From Pedobacter schmidteae (lineage in GTDB: Bacteria; Bacteroidota; Bacteroidia; Sphingobacteriales; Sphingobacteriaceae): DNA of 60,395 nt. Both the position numbers and the translations under genes were made by a program. The stretch's first letter is position 1. Each line of letters starts with the position of its first letter. Positions 1 through 9,025 of this stretch are shown here, in pieces. Under the pieces are notes generated by a model. It made no database searches and had not been told where the DNA came from. It saw nothing but the letters and a program-made list of their open reading frames with translations. Where the stretch lies: positions 1-60,395 of the forward strand of contig CAMDKO010000005.1 of assembly GCA_945901155.1 (NCBI GenBank). Direction: 5' to 3'.

Positions 1-769
1 AGGGGCGAATTGAATTGATAAATTCAGGAATTCGCTGCAAGGCATTTTCAGTATCCAAAAATTTTACAAAAGCACTACCAACAATAGCTCCGCGGGTATA
101 TTCAGCAGCTTTATTAAAACTTTTCTGATCTGAAATACCAAATCCAATCATCGTTGGATTCTTGAGGTTCATTTCACGGATTCTGGAGAAATAAGCATCT
201 GCCTCATTTGAAACAGTTAAATTCTTGCCTGTTGTAGAAGATGAGGAAAGGAGGTAAATAAAGCCATTACTTAAATCATCAATTTTCCGGATACGTTCTT
301 CTGATGTCTGAGGAGTAACTAAAAAAATATTACTAATCGAATTATCAATAAAATAACCCTTGTAAAATTCCTCATACTCAACCATCGGGAGATCAGGAAC
401 AATCACTCCATCTACACCTACTGCAGCACATGAATCACAGAAATTCTTAACTCCATATTGTAATACCGGGTTAACATATCCCATTAATAATACAGGAATA
501 GAAACACGCTTACGAAGTTCTTTTAACTGGTCAAAAAGAATAGCTAAATTCATTCCATTTTGAAGTGCCTTTTGTGAGCTATTCTGAATAACAGGTCCAT
601 CTGCCAATGGATCGGAGTAAGGAAAACCAATCTCCATGAAATCAGCACCAGCTTTTTCAATGGCTTCAGCAATATCGAGCGTACTATTCAAATCGGGATA
701 TCCTGCTGTAAAATAAATGGATAAAAGCGGTTTTTTCTTATTTTGGAATAATTCGTTAAGTCTGTTCAT
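1..769 (-). CDS. trpA: Tryptophan synthase alpha subunit, partial at the 3' end
   Basis: Splits indole-3-glycerol phosphate into indole and glyceraldehyde 3-phosphate, passing indole to TrpB in the alpha2-beta2 complex. The reading frame opens at an ATG at 769 and encodes 256 residues before the window edge, close to the usual length of about 260, so only the last few codons are missing. Visible family signatures are the early FTAGYPD segment, the MEIGFPYSDPLADGP stretch with the catalytic Glu, and the VDGVIVPDLP segment with the catalytic Asp. It lies 47 bp after trpB on the same strand and is the fourth gene of the trp operon. Confidence 0.95.
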   Translation of the reverse strand, partial: MNRLNELFQNKKKPLLSIYFTAGYPDLNSTLDIAEAIEKAGADFMEIGFPYSDPLADGPVIQNSSQKALQNGMNLAILFDQLKELRKRVSIPVLLMGYVNPVLQYGVKNFCDSCAAVGVDGVIVPDLPMVEYEEFYKGYFIDNSISNIFLVTPQTSEERIRKIDDLSNGFIYLLSSSSTTGKNLTVSNEADAYFSRIREMNLKNPTMIGFGISDQKSFNKAAEYTRGAIVGSAFVKFLDTENALQRIPEFINSIRP

Positions 770-816
770 AGTAGTGCAGGTATCAATTGCTTGATGATTA
801 CATCAAATTAGTATTA

Positions 817-2025
817 TTATAAATTAAAATAATTCATATAGGTGTCTAAATCTTTGTCGCCACGCCCTGAAAGGCAGATCACAACTGATTCCTTACCTGT
901 AAATATCATTTTCTCGAGGTGTGCAAGGGCATGTGCTGTTTCAATAGCAGGAATTATACCCTCCAGTTCAGAACATAATCTACCAGCTTGCATGGCTTCA
1001 TCATCAGTAATACTTACATATTCGGCACGGTCTTGTTTAAATAAATGAGCGTGCTGAGGGCCAATACCAGGATAATCAAGCCCAGCAGAGATCGAATAGG
1101 GTTCAATAACCTGACCATCATCGCTTTGCATCAAAATAGAGCGGCTACCATGTAATACGCCTTCTCTACCCAACAAGGTAGTAGCGGCCGATTCTCCACT
1201 ATTTACACCTAAACCAGCTGCTTCTACAGCGATCAGCCTAACATCCTGGTCATCCAGAAAATGATAAAACATACCCATAGCATTACTTCCACCACCAACA
1301 CATGCCATGACAATATCCGGATTTTCAGAACCTGTTTGCTCAAAAAGCTGTTTCTTGGTCTCTTCCGAAATGATGGATTGAAAACGTGCAACCATATCCG
1401 GATAAGGATGTGGCCCAACAACAGAACCGATAATATAATGAGTATCTATTGGATTATTGATCCAGTCTCTCATCGCTTCATTTGTTGCATCTTTCAAGGT
1501 TTTGCTACCCGAAACTGCCGGAACAACCTTTGCTCCCATCATTTTCATTCTGGCTACGTTTGGCGCTTGTCTTTCAATATCAACTTCGCCCATGTAAATA
1601 ATACATTCCAAGCCCTTGAGTGCACAAACTGTTGCTGTGGCAACGCCATGCTGCCCCGCTCCTGTCTCAGCAATGATTCGCTTCTTTCCCAATCGCTCTG
1701 CAAGCAAAATCTGACCTACAGTATTATTGATCTTATGGGCTCCGGTATGATTCAGATCCTCTCTTTTAAGATAAATTGTGGTACCATATCTTGCAGATAA
1801 ACGTTCTGCATGAAATAAAGGAGAAGGCCTGCCCACATAATCTTTCAACAAATTATGGTACTCTTCCTGAAAACCAGGTTCATAAATAATCTTAAGATAT
1901 TGCTGACGAAGTTGCTCTACGTTAGGATATAACATTTCTGGAATATATGCTCCCCCAAAATCGCCAAAATACCCCTTAGGGTTTACTCCCCATTTAACCG
2001 AACTGCTTATAAATTCTCTGTTCAT
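817..2025 (-). CDS. trpB: Tryptophan synthase beta subunit
   Basis: Condenses indole with L-serine in the last step of tryptophan synthesis, using pyridoxal phosphate. The 402-residue length is normal for the family. The PLP lysine is K98 in HTGAHKINN, and the glycine-rich phosphate loop VGGGSNAMGMF is present. The N-terminal FGDFGGAYIPE is typical of TrpB1 (trpA-partnered) rather than TrpB2. It starts 30 bp after trpF and belongs to the D-F-B-A operon. Confidence 0.97.
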   Translation of the reverse strand: MNREFISSSVKWGVNPKGYFGDFGGAYIPEMLYPNVEQLRQQYLKIIYEPGFQEEYHNLLKDYVGRPSPLFHAERLSARYGTTIYLKREDLNHTGAHKINNTVGQILLAERLGKKRIIAETGAGQHGVATATVCALKGLECIIYMGEVDIERQAPNVARMKMMGAKVVPAVSGSKTLKDATNEAMRDWINNPIDTHYIIGSVVGPHPYPDMVARFQSIISEETKKQLFEQTGSENPDIVMACVGGGSNAMGMFYHFLDDQDVRLIAVEAAGLGVNSGESAATTLLGREGVLHGSRSILMQSDDGQVIEPYSISAGLDYPGIGPQHAHLFKQDRAEYVSITDDEAMQAGRLCSELEGIIPAIETAHALAHLEKMIFTGKESVVICLSGRGDKDLDTYMNYFNL

Positions 2026-2055
2026 ATACTATATTTTTGTCTTTTCAGACTAGTT

Positions 2056-2700
2056 TTATTTACCAATTAATTCAAATACTGATTTAAGACTACTGATATC
2101 TTTAAGCCCTGGCTCCAATTCAAATTTACTATTCAGATCTATACCGTATAACTTTTCAGGCACTAAATTACTGATCTCAGAGATATTTTCAGGACTTAAA
2201 CCACCACTCAGAAAGTAAGGTTTTAGTCCGCTATAGTGATCCAATATTTTCCAATCGAAGGCTATGCCTGATCCCCCATGTTCGGCAGTTTTAGTATCAA
2301 ACAAAAAGTAATCAACCACATCGTTAAATTGTGTAAGCTGATTGAAATCAAAACCAGGAAAAATTCCAAATGCTTTAATGATTTCAAGCTTTCTGAATGG
2401 CAACCTAACACGGAGTAGTTCTTTTAACTGCTGGCAATAGATCACCGATTCTGAACCATGCAGCTGAACTGCATTTAAATCATATTCATCAATTATACTT
2501 ATTATTGCTTCGATTGTTTCATTAACAAAAACTCCTGTTAACTTGATAGAATCAGGCAATGAGCTTAATATATCTTTATCCAGATTTGCAGCAAATCGTT
2601 TAGACCGAGAATAAAAAATCAATCCAAGGTAATCAGGCCTCAATTGAGCAAGATCAATGATATTACCCGAATCTTTCATTCCGCAAACCTTGATTTTCAT
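2056..2700 (-). CDS. trpF: Phosphoribosylanthranilate isomerase
   Basis: Converts phosphoribosylanthranilate to carboxyphenylaminodeoxyribulose phosphate, a (beta/alpha)8 barrel enzyme. It has 214 residues, as is usual. The KVCGMKD start carries the catalytic Cys, VQLHGSE and the FLFDTKT segment the catalytic Asp, and FLSGGLSPENI the phosphate-binding loop. The start codon overlaps the trpD stop by 4 bp (ATGA), indicating translational coupling. No trpC lies between trpD and trpF, where many Bacteroidota carry it. Confidence 0.95.
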   Translation of the reverse strand: MKIKVCGMKDSGNIIDLAQLRPDYLGLIFYSRSKRFAANLDKDILSSLPDSIKLTGVFVNETIEAIISIIDEYDLNAVQLHGSESVIYCQQLKELLRVRLPFRKLEIIKAFGIFPGFDFNQLTQFNDVVDYFLFDTKTAEHGGSGIAFDWKILDHYSGLKPYFLSGGLSPENISEISNLVPEKLYGIDLNSKFELEPGLKDISSLKSVFELIGK

Positions 2701-3683
2701 GATAACATTTTCTTAAAGCTATTCAGGGCTTTCTTACTTTTCAATGATTCTTCTGCTTCATAAAAACAGTCGGCAAATGACAGTTCAGGTTTAATTGTAT
2801 GAATAGCAACTGCTGCATTACAAACCACAACATTGTTTTGCTCGGTAGTTCCCACACCTTCCAAAACGGCTTTAAAAATATCTGCTGAATCTTTAACTGT
2901 ACTACCTCCACCAATTTTTTCAGGATCAATTTTGTCAAATCCTAACTCTGCTATTGAATGAATATGTTCACCAGATGCCGAAAAAGTTTTAAAATCACAG
3001 GTTAAAGATATTTCATCATATCCTTCAAGTGCATGAACAATAGTATACTTCGTATCAGATTTTTGATACAGATAAGCATACAAACGTGCTAGCTCAAGGC
3101 TAAATACCCCTACCATTTGATATTTAGGTCTTGCAGGATTAACAAGTGGCCCCAACATATTAAAAAAAGTTTTCACGCCCAACTCCTTTCTAATGGGTGC
3201 TACAGTTTTCATTGCCGCATGAAATAATGGCGCATGTAAAAAGCAAATTCCAGCATTATCCAAAGATCTTTTTAAGTGATCCGTGTCATTTGAAAAAGTA
3301 TAACCAAGATATTCCATCACATTTGATGAACCGCATCCCGAAGAAACACCGTAATTTCCATGCTTTGAAACCTTATAACCAGCACCAGCAACTATAAATG
3401 AAGCAAGAGTTGAAATATTAAAAGTATCCTTACCATCGCCGCCTGTTCCGCAAAGATCAATCAATTCATATTCATGCAGATCAGCCTTCAAACATAATTC
3501 CAGCATCCCATCTCTGAAACCCTCAAGTTCTTCAACAGTAATATTACGCATACAATAAGCAGCCATAAACGCTGCCATTTGTGAGGCATTGTATTTTCCC
3601 AGAGTGATATTTGTCAAAATCTCTTTCGATTCATATCTTCCAAAGGTCTTTTGCTCAAAAAGGTGATTCAATATTTTTTTCAT
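2697..3683 (-). CDS. trpD: Anthranilate phosphoribosyltransferase
   Basis: Transfers phosphoribose from PRPP to anthranilate. It has 328 residues with the family motifs CGTGGDGKDTFNISTLAS (PRPP/anthranilate site) and KHGNYGVSSGCGSSNVMEYLG. It is the first structural gene of the operon; trpE and trpG are not upstream, where the heme A synthase gene lies instead. Between it and that gene are a promoter, a Trp-rich leader peptide and a terminator hairpin, so the operon appears controlled by attenuation. Confidence 0.96.
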   Translation of the reverse strand: MKKILNHLFEQKTFGRYESKEILTNITLGKYNASQMAAFMAAYCMRNITVEELEGFRDGMLELCLKADLHEYELIDLCGTGGDGKDTFNISTLASFIVAGAGYKVSKHGNYGVSSGCGSSNVMEYLGYTFSNDTDHLKRSLDNAGICFLHAPLFHAAMKTVAPIRKELGVKTFFNMLGPLVNPARPKYQMVGVFSLELARLYAYLYQKSDTKYTIVHALEGYDEISLTCDFKTFSASGEHIHSIAELGFDKIDPEKIGGGSTVKDSADIFKAVLEGVGTTEQNNVVVCNAAVAIHTIKPELSFADCFYEAEESLKSKKALNSFKKMLS

Positions 3684-3763
3684 ACCATTTTATATTTCAG
3701 GCTTTCTAGTCAGATATCTTATACCTAGAGATTTGCACTGATTTTAACTCAAATTTATTTTTT

Positions 3764-3795
3764 AATAAAAAAGGGTTGCTCTTTGAGCAACCCTT
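3764..3795 (-). terminator. trp operon attenuator (intrinsic terminator)
   Basis: A perfect 11-bp inverted repeat (arms 3771-3781 and 3785-3795, loop of 3 nt) is followed on the minus strand by six T residues. It lies after the leader peptide stop and about 80 nt before the trpD start, the position of an attenuator. The leader bases at 3833-3840 (GCAATTAG) can pair with 3787-3797 (CTAA and TTGC separated by a GGG bulge), which would disrupt the terminator stem; that pairing is my inference by eye. Confidence 0.85.
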
Positions 3796-3828
3796 AGTAT
3801 TATTTTTTTTATACAGAAAAATATATAC

Positions 3829-3894
3829 CTAGCTAATTGCCGAATGTTTGAACATTTGCCACCACCAGATCGTATATATTTGCTTTAGCTTCAT
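3829..3894 (-). CDS. trpL: trp operon leader peptide with Trp-Trp-Trp
   Basis: A 21-codon ORF beginning MKLKQIYTI, followed by three consecutive TGG codons (3859-3867), then QMFKHSAIS and a TAG stop. Tandem Trp codons are rare by chance and are the hallmark of leader peptides that sense charged tRNA-Trp. A promoter lies 8 nt upstream and a strong terminator 33 nt downstream of the stop. The bases encoding residues 5-8 (AAATATATAC) are exactly complementary to the ten bases after the stop (3819-3828), giving a possible helix across the Trp codons. The ORF is too short for ordinary gene finders. Confidence 0.85.
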   Translation of the reverse strand: MKLKQIYTIWWWQMFKHSAIS

Positions 3895-3902
3895 AGTTTA
3901 AG

Positions 3903-3933
3903 CAAATATGAATAAAATTTCATTAGCTGCAAA
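3903..3933 (-). promoter_or_regulatory. Promoter of the trp leader/operon
   Basis: TTTG at 3930-3933 and CATATTTG at 3903-3910 are separated by 19 nt, matching the Bacteroidota -33/-7 consensus TTTG-N19-TAnnTTTG except for the first base of the -7 box. The leader peptide ATG begins 8 nt further on, so its transcript would have almost no 5' untranslated region. Confidence 0.7.
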
Positions 3934-4012
3934 CCATTTTCCGAATTTTTAAAAATATGAGTATCAGCAGACAATTCAAAAGAATAATTAAGCCAAGACC
4001 GCTGCAAAAAAA

Positions 4013-5062
4013 TCAACGAAATCTGGAAAGTTTTCCTCTACTCAAAAACAAAGTATACACCAATGAAAGCAGGAATAACATTCCTACAAATTGGTGCAGA
4101 ATAGCATAAATCAATGGAATTTCTGAATTAGTATTTAATACAGTGAGCACACCTAAAAGTATTTGAACGACTAAAAACAGTACAGGTAAAAACCTGAAGT
4201 TATACAATAAGGTTCCTGCAGCTAATTTTTGAGCCTTTAAAAACCAAATTATTACTGGAATACAAATAATATAAGCAAGCCCCCTGTGAATGAATTGCAC
4301 TGTGATCAGATTATGTGTTATATCTTCCAGGAAACCTCCTTGGCTAAACATACCTGTGGGCCAAAGCATTCCGTTGATATCAGGCCAAGTAATTGCAGCA
4401 AATGCGGCATGCAATCCGGCCATAAACGCTCCATATATCAACTGAAATGTAAGTAATATCAATAACAAAACATTGATTTTTTTTAGTTCAGGGACATGCA
4501 GAACCTGATTTTCAGAAATACTCAGCTTTAGTGCGAACCAAAACACATAACATAAAAGTATCAGTGCTGAAATAAAGTGAATAGCCAGACGAATGTGACT
4601 AACATATAAATTTTCATCGTTTAGTCCACTTTTAACCATAATCCATCCTATTGCTCCTTGTAAACCACCAAGTAGAAATAGCATGATCATTGGTTTAACC
4701 ATATTCTGCTGAATTTTCTTACTAATAAGAAAGTAAATGAATGGAAAAATGAATACCAATCCCATAAGCCTTGCCCAGTCACGATGAAGCCATTCCCAAA
4801 AGAATATAAACTTAAAATCACTTAAAGAGAAGTGACTATTGAGATGTTTAAACTGAGCAATCTCTTTATACTTATTAAAAGCATCTAGCCATGCTTGTTC
4901 ATTCATTGGCGGGAAGGCCCCTAAAATGGGCTTCCACTCGGTTATAGACAAGCCTGATCCTGTTAAGCGGGTAATGCCCCCAATAACAACTTGTATCATG
5001 ATCATAACTAAACCAACATACAACCAAATGACTACAGAACGATTATTATTGGGCAAACCCAT
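4013..5062 (-). CDS. ctaA: Heme A synthase (COX15/CtaA family)
   Basis: Oxidises the C8 methyl of heme O to a formyl group to make heme A for aa3-type cytochrome oxidase. The 349-residue membrane protein has about eight predicted transmembrane helices. Family marks are GGITRLTGSGLSITEWKP near residue 30, the EWLHRDWARLMG segment with an axial His, a second His in HIRLAIHFISA, and HRGLAY and HQFVGM in the C-terminal half. The WKPILGAFPP spacing is that of the long COX15 form. No ctaB or oxidase genes are adjacent. Its presence implies aerobic respiration. Confidence 0.92.
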   Translation of the reverse strand: MGLPNNNRSVVIWLYVGLVMIMIQVVIGGITRLTGSGLSITEWKPILGAFPPMNEQAWLDAFNKYKEIAQFKHLNSHFSLSDFKFIFFWEWLHRDWARLMGLVFIFPFIYFLISKKIQQNMVKPMIMLFLLGGLQGAIGWIMVKSGLNDENLYVSHIRLAIHFISALILLCYVFWFALKLSISENQVLHVPELKKINVLLLILLTFQLIYGAFMAGLHAAFAAITWPDINGMLWPTGMFSQGGFLEDITHNLITVQFIHRGLAYIICIPVIIWFLKAQKLAAGTLLYNFRFLPVLFLVVQILLGVLTVLNTNSEIPLIYAILHQFVGMLFLLSLVYTLFLSRGKLSRFR

Positions 5063-5597
5063 GGTCAGTATTTAAAAATAAGGGAACTGTGATAATGGAT
5101 TCAAATATCTGTATTAAAAAATTATTGTCATGAAAATTTAAACAAGTGAATGTCAAAATTGAAAAAATCATGCATTTTATTTTACTAATTAAAATGCTTC
5201 CACTGAGATATTTTAAAACTCAATATTACATTTATCAAATTGGTGTTTTTATTTTTACCCATCCCTTTAGCAGACATTTTTTTAACATTTTTAATATTGA
5301 GAGTCAAAAAAATGTCAAATAAAAATCAAATAAATAATAAGACAAAATTTAATAATATATTATTTATAATAATAAAATATTAATAATCAACTACTTATAA
5401 TATATTAATTTATTATAACCCAAAAATAAACTTATATTTTTCGTGTGATATTTAATCCAATTAAGGTCGAAATCAAAAATAATAACTGTTAGGTTGCTTT
5501 ATTCAGATAAATACCAGGAAACCTGAGTAAATTTATGATACCAATTATATTCTTAGGTGTAAAGCCTGTGAATAAAAAATACGCTAATTCCTTTTGT
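5063..5597. other. AT-rich intergenic region between divergent genes
   Basis: No gene is supported here. It must hold the promoters of the leftward heme A synthase and the rightward secreted protein. Two inverted repeats are visible: GCATTTTA/TAAAATGC (5172-5179 and 5190-5197), and an 11-bp pair, GACATTTTTTT/AAAAAAATGTC (5273-5283 and 5306-5316). The rest is long runs of A and T. No clear TAnnTTTG box was found; GATATTTG lies upstream of the heme A synthase gene on the minus strand. Confidence 0.5.
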
Positions 5598-6884
5598 ATG
5601 AAAAAACAGACAAACTCAGTCTTGAAGGCAATAAGGACAATGTCTTTATTCCTATTATTTATTGGATCAAACACAGAAAACCTGATTGCATCAGGAATGC
5701 AGTCAAACTTACGTGATTCGATCACCTTTACTCAATATAAAGGAAAGGTTGCTGATAGCCAAAACAGAAGGGAATTAAGTTTTGCAAGCATATCATTATT
5801 GGGGACTAATATTTCAACTGTAACTAATAGTGAAGGTGAATTTTCCATTAAAATTCCTATCGGTAAGATTAATGGTGAATTGATGCTTAGCTATATAGGC
5901 TATAAAAACAAAGTAATCAACCTGAAAGAACTAAAGACAGAAAACAATCTAATAAGTCTTGATCCTTATAATATTGCACTTAGCGAGGTAATAGTAAGTA
6001 CAAATGATGCAGAATTACTTTTGAAAAAAGTATTGCAAAATAGAGAAATGAATTATAGTGAAGATCAAAACCTAATGACTGGCTTTTACAGGGAGACAAT
6101 TAAAAAACGCAAAACCTATGTTTCACTTTCTGAATCTGTAGTAGAAATTGAAAAACAACCATATATCAGCAATACAAATGATTTAATCCAATTATTCAAG
6201 GGGAGAAAAAATACAGATTACACCAAACTTGACACGCTGACCTTTAAACTTCAGGGCGGACCATACAACACCATTTTTCTGGACATTATGAAATATCCTG
6301 ATATTATTTTCACTGAAAATCCATTAGCTAACTACACGTTTTCACTTGAAAACAACACACAGATAGATAATAGAAAGGTTTATGTTTTATCTTTCAAACA
6401 GCGCCCTCAGATCACCGAACCACTTTATTTCGGAAAATTATACATTGATACCGAGAGTCTGGCAGTGATTAGTGCCACTTTCAACCTCAATGTTGAAAAC
6501 AGAAAAGCAGTAAGTAATATGGTAACCCAGAAAAAACCTGTTGGTGCAGACGTCTATCCAACAATAGCAACTTACCAAATTAACTACCGTGAGAGCAATG
6601 GAAAGTGGGTTTTTGGATATTCCCGTGGCGATATTATTTTCAGAGTAAACTGGGATAGAAAACTATTTAATACAACTTATGAATCAACCATAGAACTAGC
6701 TGTAACAGATTGGAAAAAAGGATTTAATGACCCAAAAAAGTCTACCGAAAAACTCAGACAAAATGTGATCATGATCGATAAAGTATCAAATTTTGCTGAT
6801 TCTGAATTCTGGGGCGAATTCAATATCATTGAACCGGAAAAATCAATTGAAACTGCAATTAAGAAAATACAAAAAAAGATGTAG
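5598..6884 (+). CDS. Secreted protein with carboxypeptidase-like regulatory domain
   Basis: A 428-residue protein of unknown function. I chose the ATG at 5598 because it begins a good signal peptide (MKKQTN, then a hydrophobic run around SLFLLFIGS); an in-frame ATG at 5535 would add 21 residues before it. Residues about 45-125 form a CarboxypepD_reg-like beta-sandwich (a KGKV strand, then SFASISLLGTNISTVTNSEG), as found at the start of many Bacteroidota surface proteins. The remaining 300 residues are beta-rich and not recognised. It is probably periplasmic or outer-membrane associated, and stands alone. Confidence 0.75.
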   Translation: MKKQTNSVLKAIRTMSLFLLFIGSNTENLIASGMQSNLRDSITFTQYKGKVADSQNRRELSFASISLLGTNISTVTNSEGEFSIKIPIGKINGELMLSYIGYKNKVINLKELKTENNLISLDPYNIALSEVIVSTNDAELLLKKVLQNREMNYSEDQNLMTGFYRETIKKRKTYVSLSESVVEIEKQPYISNTNDLIQLFKGRKNTDYTKLDTLTFKLQGGPYNTIFLDIMKYPDIIFTENPLANYTFSLENNTQIDNRKVYVLSFKQRPQITEPLYFGKLYIDTESLAVISATFNLNVENRKAVSNMVTQKKPVGADVYPTIATYQINYRESNGKWVFGYSRGDIIFRVNWDRKLFNTTYESTIELAVTDWKKGFNDPKKSTEKLRQNVIMIDKVSNFADSEFWGEFNIIEPEKSIETAIKKIQKKM

Positions 6885-6930
6885 ATTTCGTTTTTTGAAA
6901 GTATTTAAACGATCAGTTAAGAAAAAATTA

Positions 6931-7227
6931 TTAACGGATCTCCTGCTTTGAGAACAATTTCTTATCGGCATAAAACGTACCAAAAGGAATTAATGATGCA
7001 ATAAAGCCCATGGTTAATTTCCAGAATGACCATTTATACAAATAGCTAACCTGGACTAGTAAGATTATATAAAGAATAAAAAGTAATCCGTGAACCATAC
7101 CTACCACATAATTGGGGCCTGGCATATCATACCTATATTTAAGTATCATGGTAAATCCGATCAATAGGAATGAACAACCTTCAACAAATGCAATGAAACG
7201 GAATCTATCTAATGGAGTTTTAAACAT
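6931..7227 (-). CDS. DUF3817 family small membrane protein
   Basis: 98 residues with about three transmembrane helices. The N-terminal FRFIAFVEGCSFLLIGFTM and the central VGMVHGLLFILYII are the typical DUF3817 (YdzA-like) pattern. The function of the family is unknown. The gene is convergent with the upstream secreted protein gene and has its own short leader region. Confidence 0.85.
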   Translation of the reverse strand: MFKTPLDRFRFIAFVEGCSFLLIGFTMILKYRYDMPGPNYVVGMVHGLLFILYIILLVQVSYLYKWSFWKLTMGFIASLIPFGTFYADKKLFSKQEIR

Positions 7228-7324
7228 GTTACTAAAGATTTAAATTTTTCTCGAAAATATAGATAATCAGGAAAAGTAAAATCAGATGAAAGTAAATCCT
7301 TCAATTACTCGCAAAAAAAATACA

Positions 7325-8167
7325 TCAACGATACTTATTCATAAAGGTCAAGATCATACTATACATTTGATTGTTCCGAAAAATCATTTGCGCGATCATT
7401 GCTTTATGCTTTTTTCTTTTTATGATATTAATTTCTGTTGGTTTATTTGCCTCAGTTAGTACTTTATAAAGGCGATCTGACTGAAGTTTAATAGCAGGAT
7501 AAGTTCGCTCACCAACAAAGATCAGAAATGGGTTTTGTACATTTTCAAGGTAAAACATAGGCGAACCTATTTTCCACTGATTCTGATCAGTTGAAAAAGT
7601 AGTTAAAAAGCTTTCTGTTTGCTTATTTTTCTCTACTGCATTCAGATATTCTAACATATCAAGTCCAAATCCATCATTCAGGATCACTCCCTTTATTGGA
7701 TTTATAATCCCGGCCTTCTTAAAAAATCTTGGATCATTATTAATCAATGCAGCCAGATGCCCTCCTGCAGAATGCCCCATTACAAAAATTCTGTCTGGAC
7801 TTCCGCCATAGGTTGCAATGCTATCTTTTACCCACTTCAGGGCCTCAGAACAGTCATAAGCCATTTCTTCATATTGCGATTTGGGGCTTAAACTATAATT
7901 TATGATTACTGAGATAACATTTTTGCTAGCCAAATTTTTGCCTAGCCACCAATAGGTTTCTTTTTTTCCACTGTCCCAGGATCCTCCGTGAATAAAAACC
8001 AAAACATCTTTAGGAGTGTCTTTATTTTTTGGATAATATACATCTAAAAAATTTCTGACATTTTGCGATTGACCTCTGTATGAGATATCTCGTTTTATCC
8101 CAATACCCCCAAAAGCAATTGAAATTTGAGAAAGCAAAAAAAGCATTAGAAATAAGTATAGTTTCAT
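7325..8167 (-). CDS. Secreted alpha/beta hydrolase (esterase-like)
   Basis: 280 residues with a signal peptide (first 20 residues, ending near SIAFG). Oxyanion motif HGGSWDSG and nucleophile elbow GHSAGGHLA identify the BD-FAE/hormone-sensitive-lipase type of carboxylesterase; an HKAM segment near the end may hold the catalytic His. The substrate cannot be told. It overlaps the SDR gene by 4 bp and is co-transcribed with it. Confidence 0.85.
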   Translation of the reverse strand: MKLYLFLMLFLLSQISIAFGGIGIKRDISYRGQSQNVRNFLDVYYPKNKDTPKDVLVFIHGGSWDSGKKETYWWLGKNLASKNVISVIINYSLSPKSQYEEMAYDCSEALKWVKDSIATYGGSPDRIFVMGHSAGGHLAALINNDPRFFKKAGIINPIKGVILNDGFGLDMLEYLNAVEKNKQTESFLTTFSTDQNQWKIGSPMFYLENVQNPFLIFVGERTYPAIKLQSDRLYKVLTEANKPTEINIIKRKKHKAMIAQMIFRNNQMYSMILTFMNKYR

Positions 8168-8979
8168 TTAATTAGCGGATTTTTTTCTTTTGTAAAATGA
8201 TTATAAACCAAGCCATCTAACCAAGAAGGCCATATTTTATTGAGGAATACAGTAAGTTTTCCTTGCGAGGTCATGATCAGTGAACGCTTACGCTGTTCAA
8301 TTCCTTTGACAATGATTGCTGCTACTTCATCAGAACTCATCATTTTGTCTTCGTCCATACTGGTTTCACCCTGTGAGGTTCCATCTTTTGCAAGTGCAAC
8401 ATTTCGAATATTAGATGATGTAAATCCGGGAGATGCGATCATTACATGTAAACCGGTTTTTAAGTTTTCAACCCGCAATGATTCCAGGAAGCCATTTAAA
8501 GCAAATTTTGAAGCAGAGTAACCGGTTCTTCCTGGAAGACCGCGGTATCCAGCTATCGATGAAACTCCAACAACAGAACCCTTATTTTTAATTAATTCAG
8601 GCAAGGCATATTTGGTACAATAAACAGCACCCCAAAAATTAACATCCATCAAATTACGTAAAACAAGCAAATCAAGATCCTTAAATAAGGCACGCATAGA
8701 GATACCTGCATTATTTATAAGTACATCAATTCGATTAAAAGTAGTTTTTGCCTGATTGATTAACTCCATACAATCTAACTCTTTTGAAACATCACACTGA
8801 ACAGCAATAGCCTTAATTCCAAAACGTTTTTCAAGATCTTGGGCTATTTCACAAAGCGTAACATATTGACGTGCACCAAGCACCAGATTGGCCCCTCTTT
8901 TTGCAAACTGCTCTGCACAGGATTTACCTATTCCTGATGATGCGCCGGTTATTACAACCGTTTTATTTTTGAGATCCAT
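8164..8979 (-). CDS. Short-chain dehydrogenase/reductase
   Basis: A classical SDR of 271 residues. The cofactor motif is TGASSGIG near residue 13, followed by NNAG, a catalytic Ser in VSSIAGY and the YSASK catalytic Tyr/Lys. The ATG at 8979 is preferred; a TTG two codons upstream also opens the frame. NADP preference is likely from GARQ after strand beta2. A hydrophobic/basic C-terminal tail (about the last 35 residues) resembles membrane-associated SDRs acting on lipids. Substrate unknown. Confidence 0.88.
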   Translation of the reverse strand: MDLKNKTVVITGASSGIGKSCAEQFAKRGANLVLGARQYVTLCEIAQDLEKRFGIKAIAVQCDVSKELDCMELINQAKTTFNRIDVLINNAGISMRALFKDLDLLVLRNLMDVNFWGAVYCTKYALPELIKNKGSVVGVSSIAGYRGLPGRTGYSASKFALNGFLESLRVENLKTGLHVMIASPGFTSSNIRNVALAKDGTSQGETSMDEDKMMSSDEVAAIIVKGIEQRKRSLIMTSQGKLTVFLNKIWPSWLDGLVYNHFTKEKNPLIK

Positions 8980-9025
8980 TGTCAAGGATTAAAATTTATT
9001 TAAATCAAAATGATTGGCACCAAAA

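Noticed and set aside
1261-1800. 179-codon ORF antisense to trpB
   Set aside because: Complement of the strongly conserved trpB coding strand; a shadow frame.
3764-3933. T-box riboswitch upstream of trpD
   Set aside because: No T-box core or specifier loop is seen; the Trp-rich leader ORF explains the region better.
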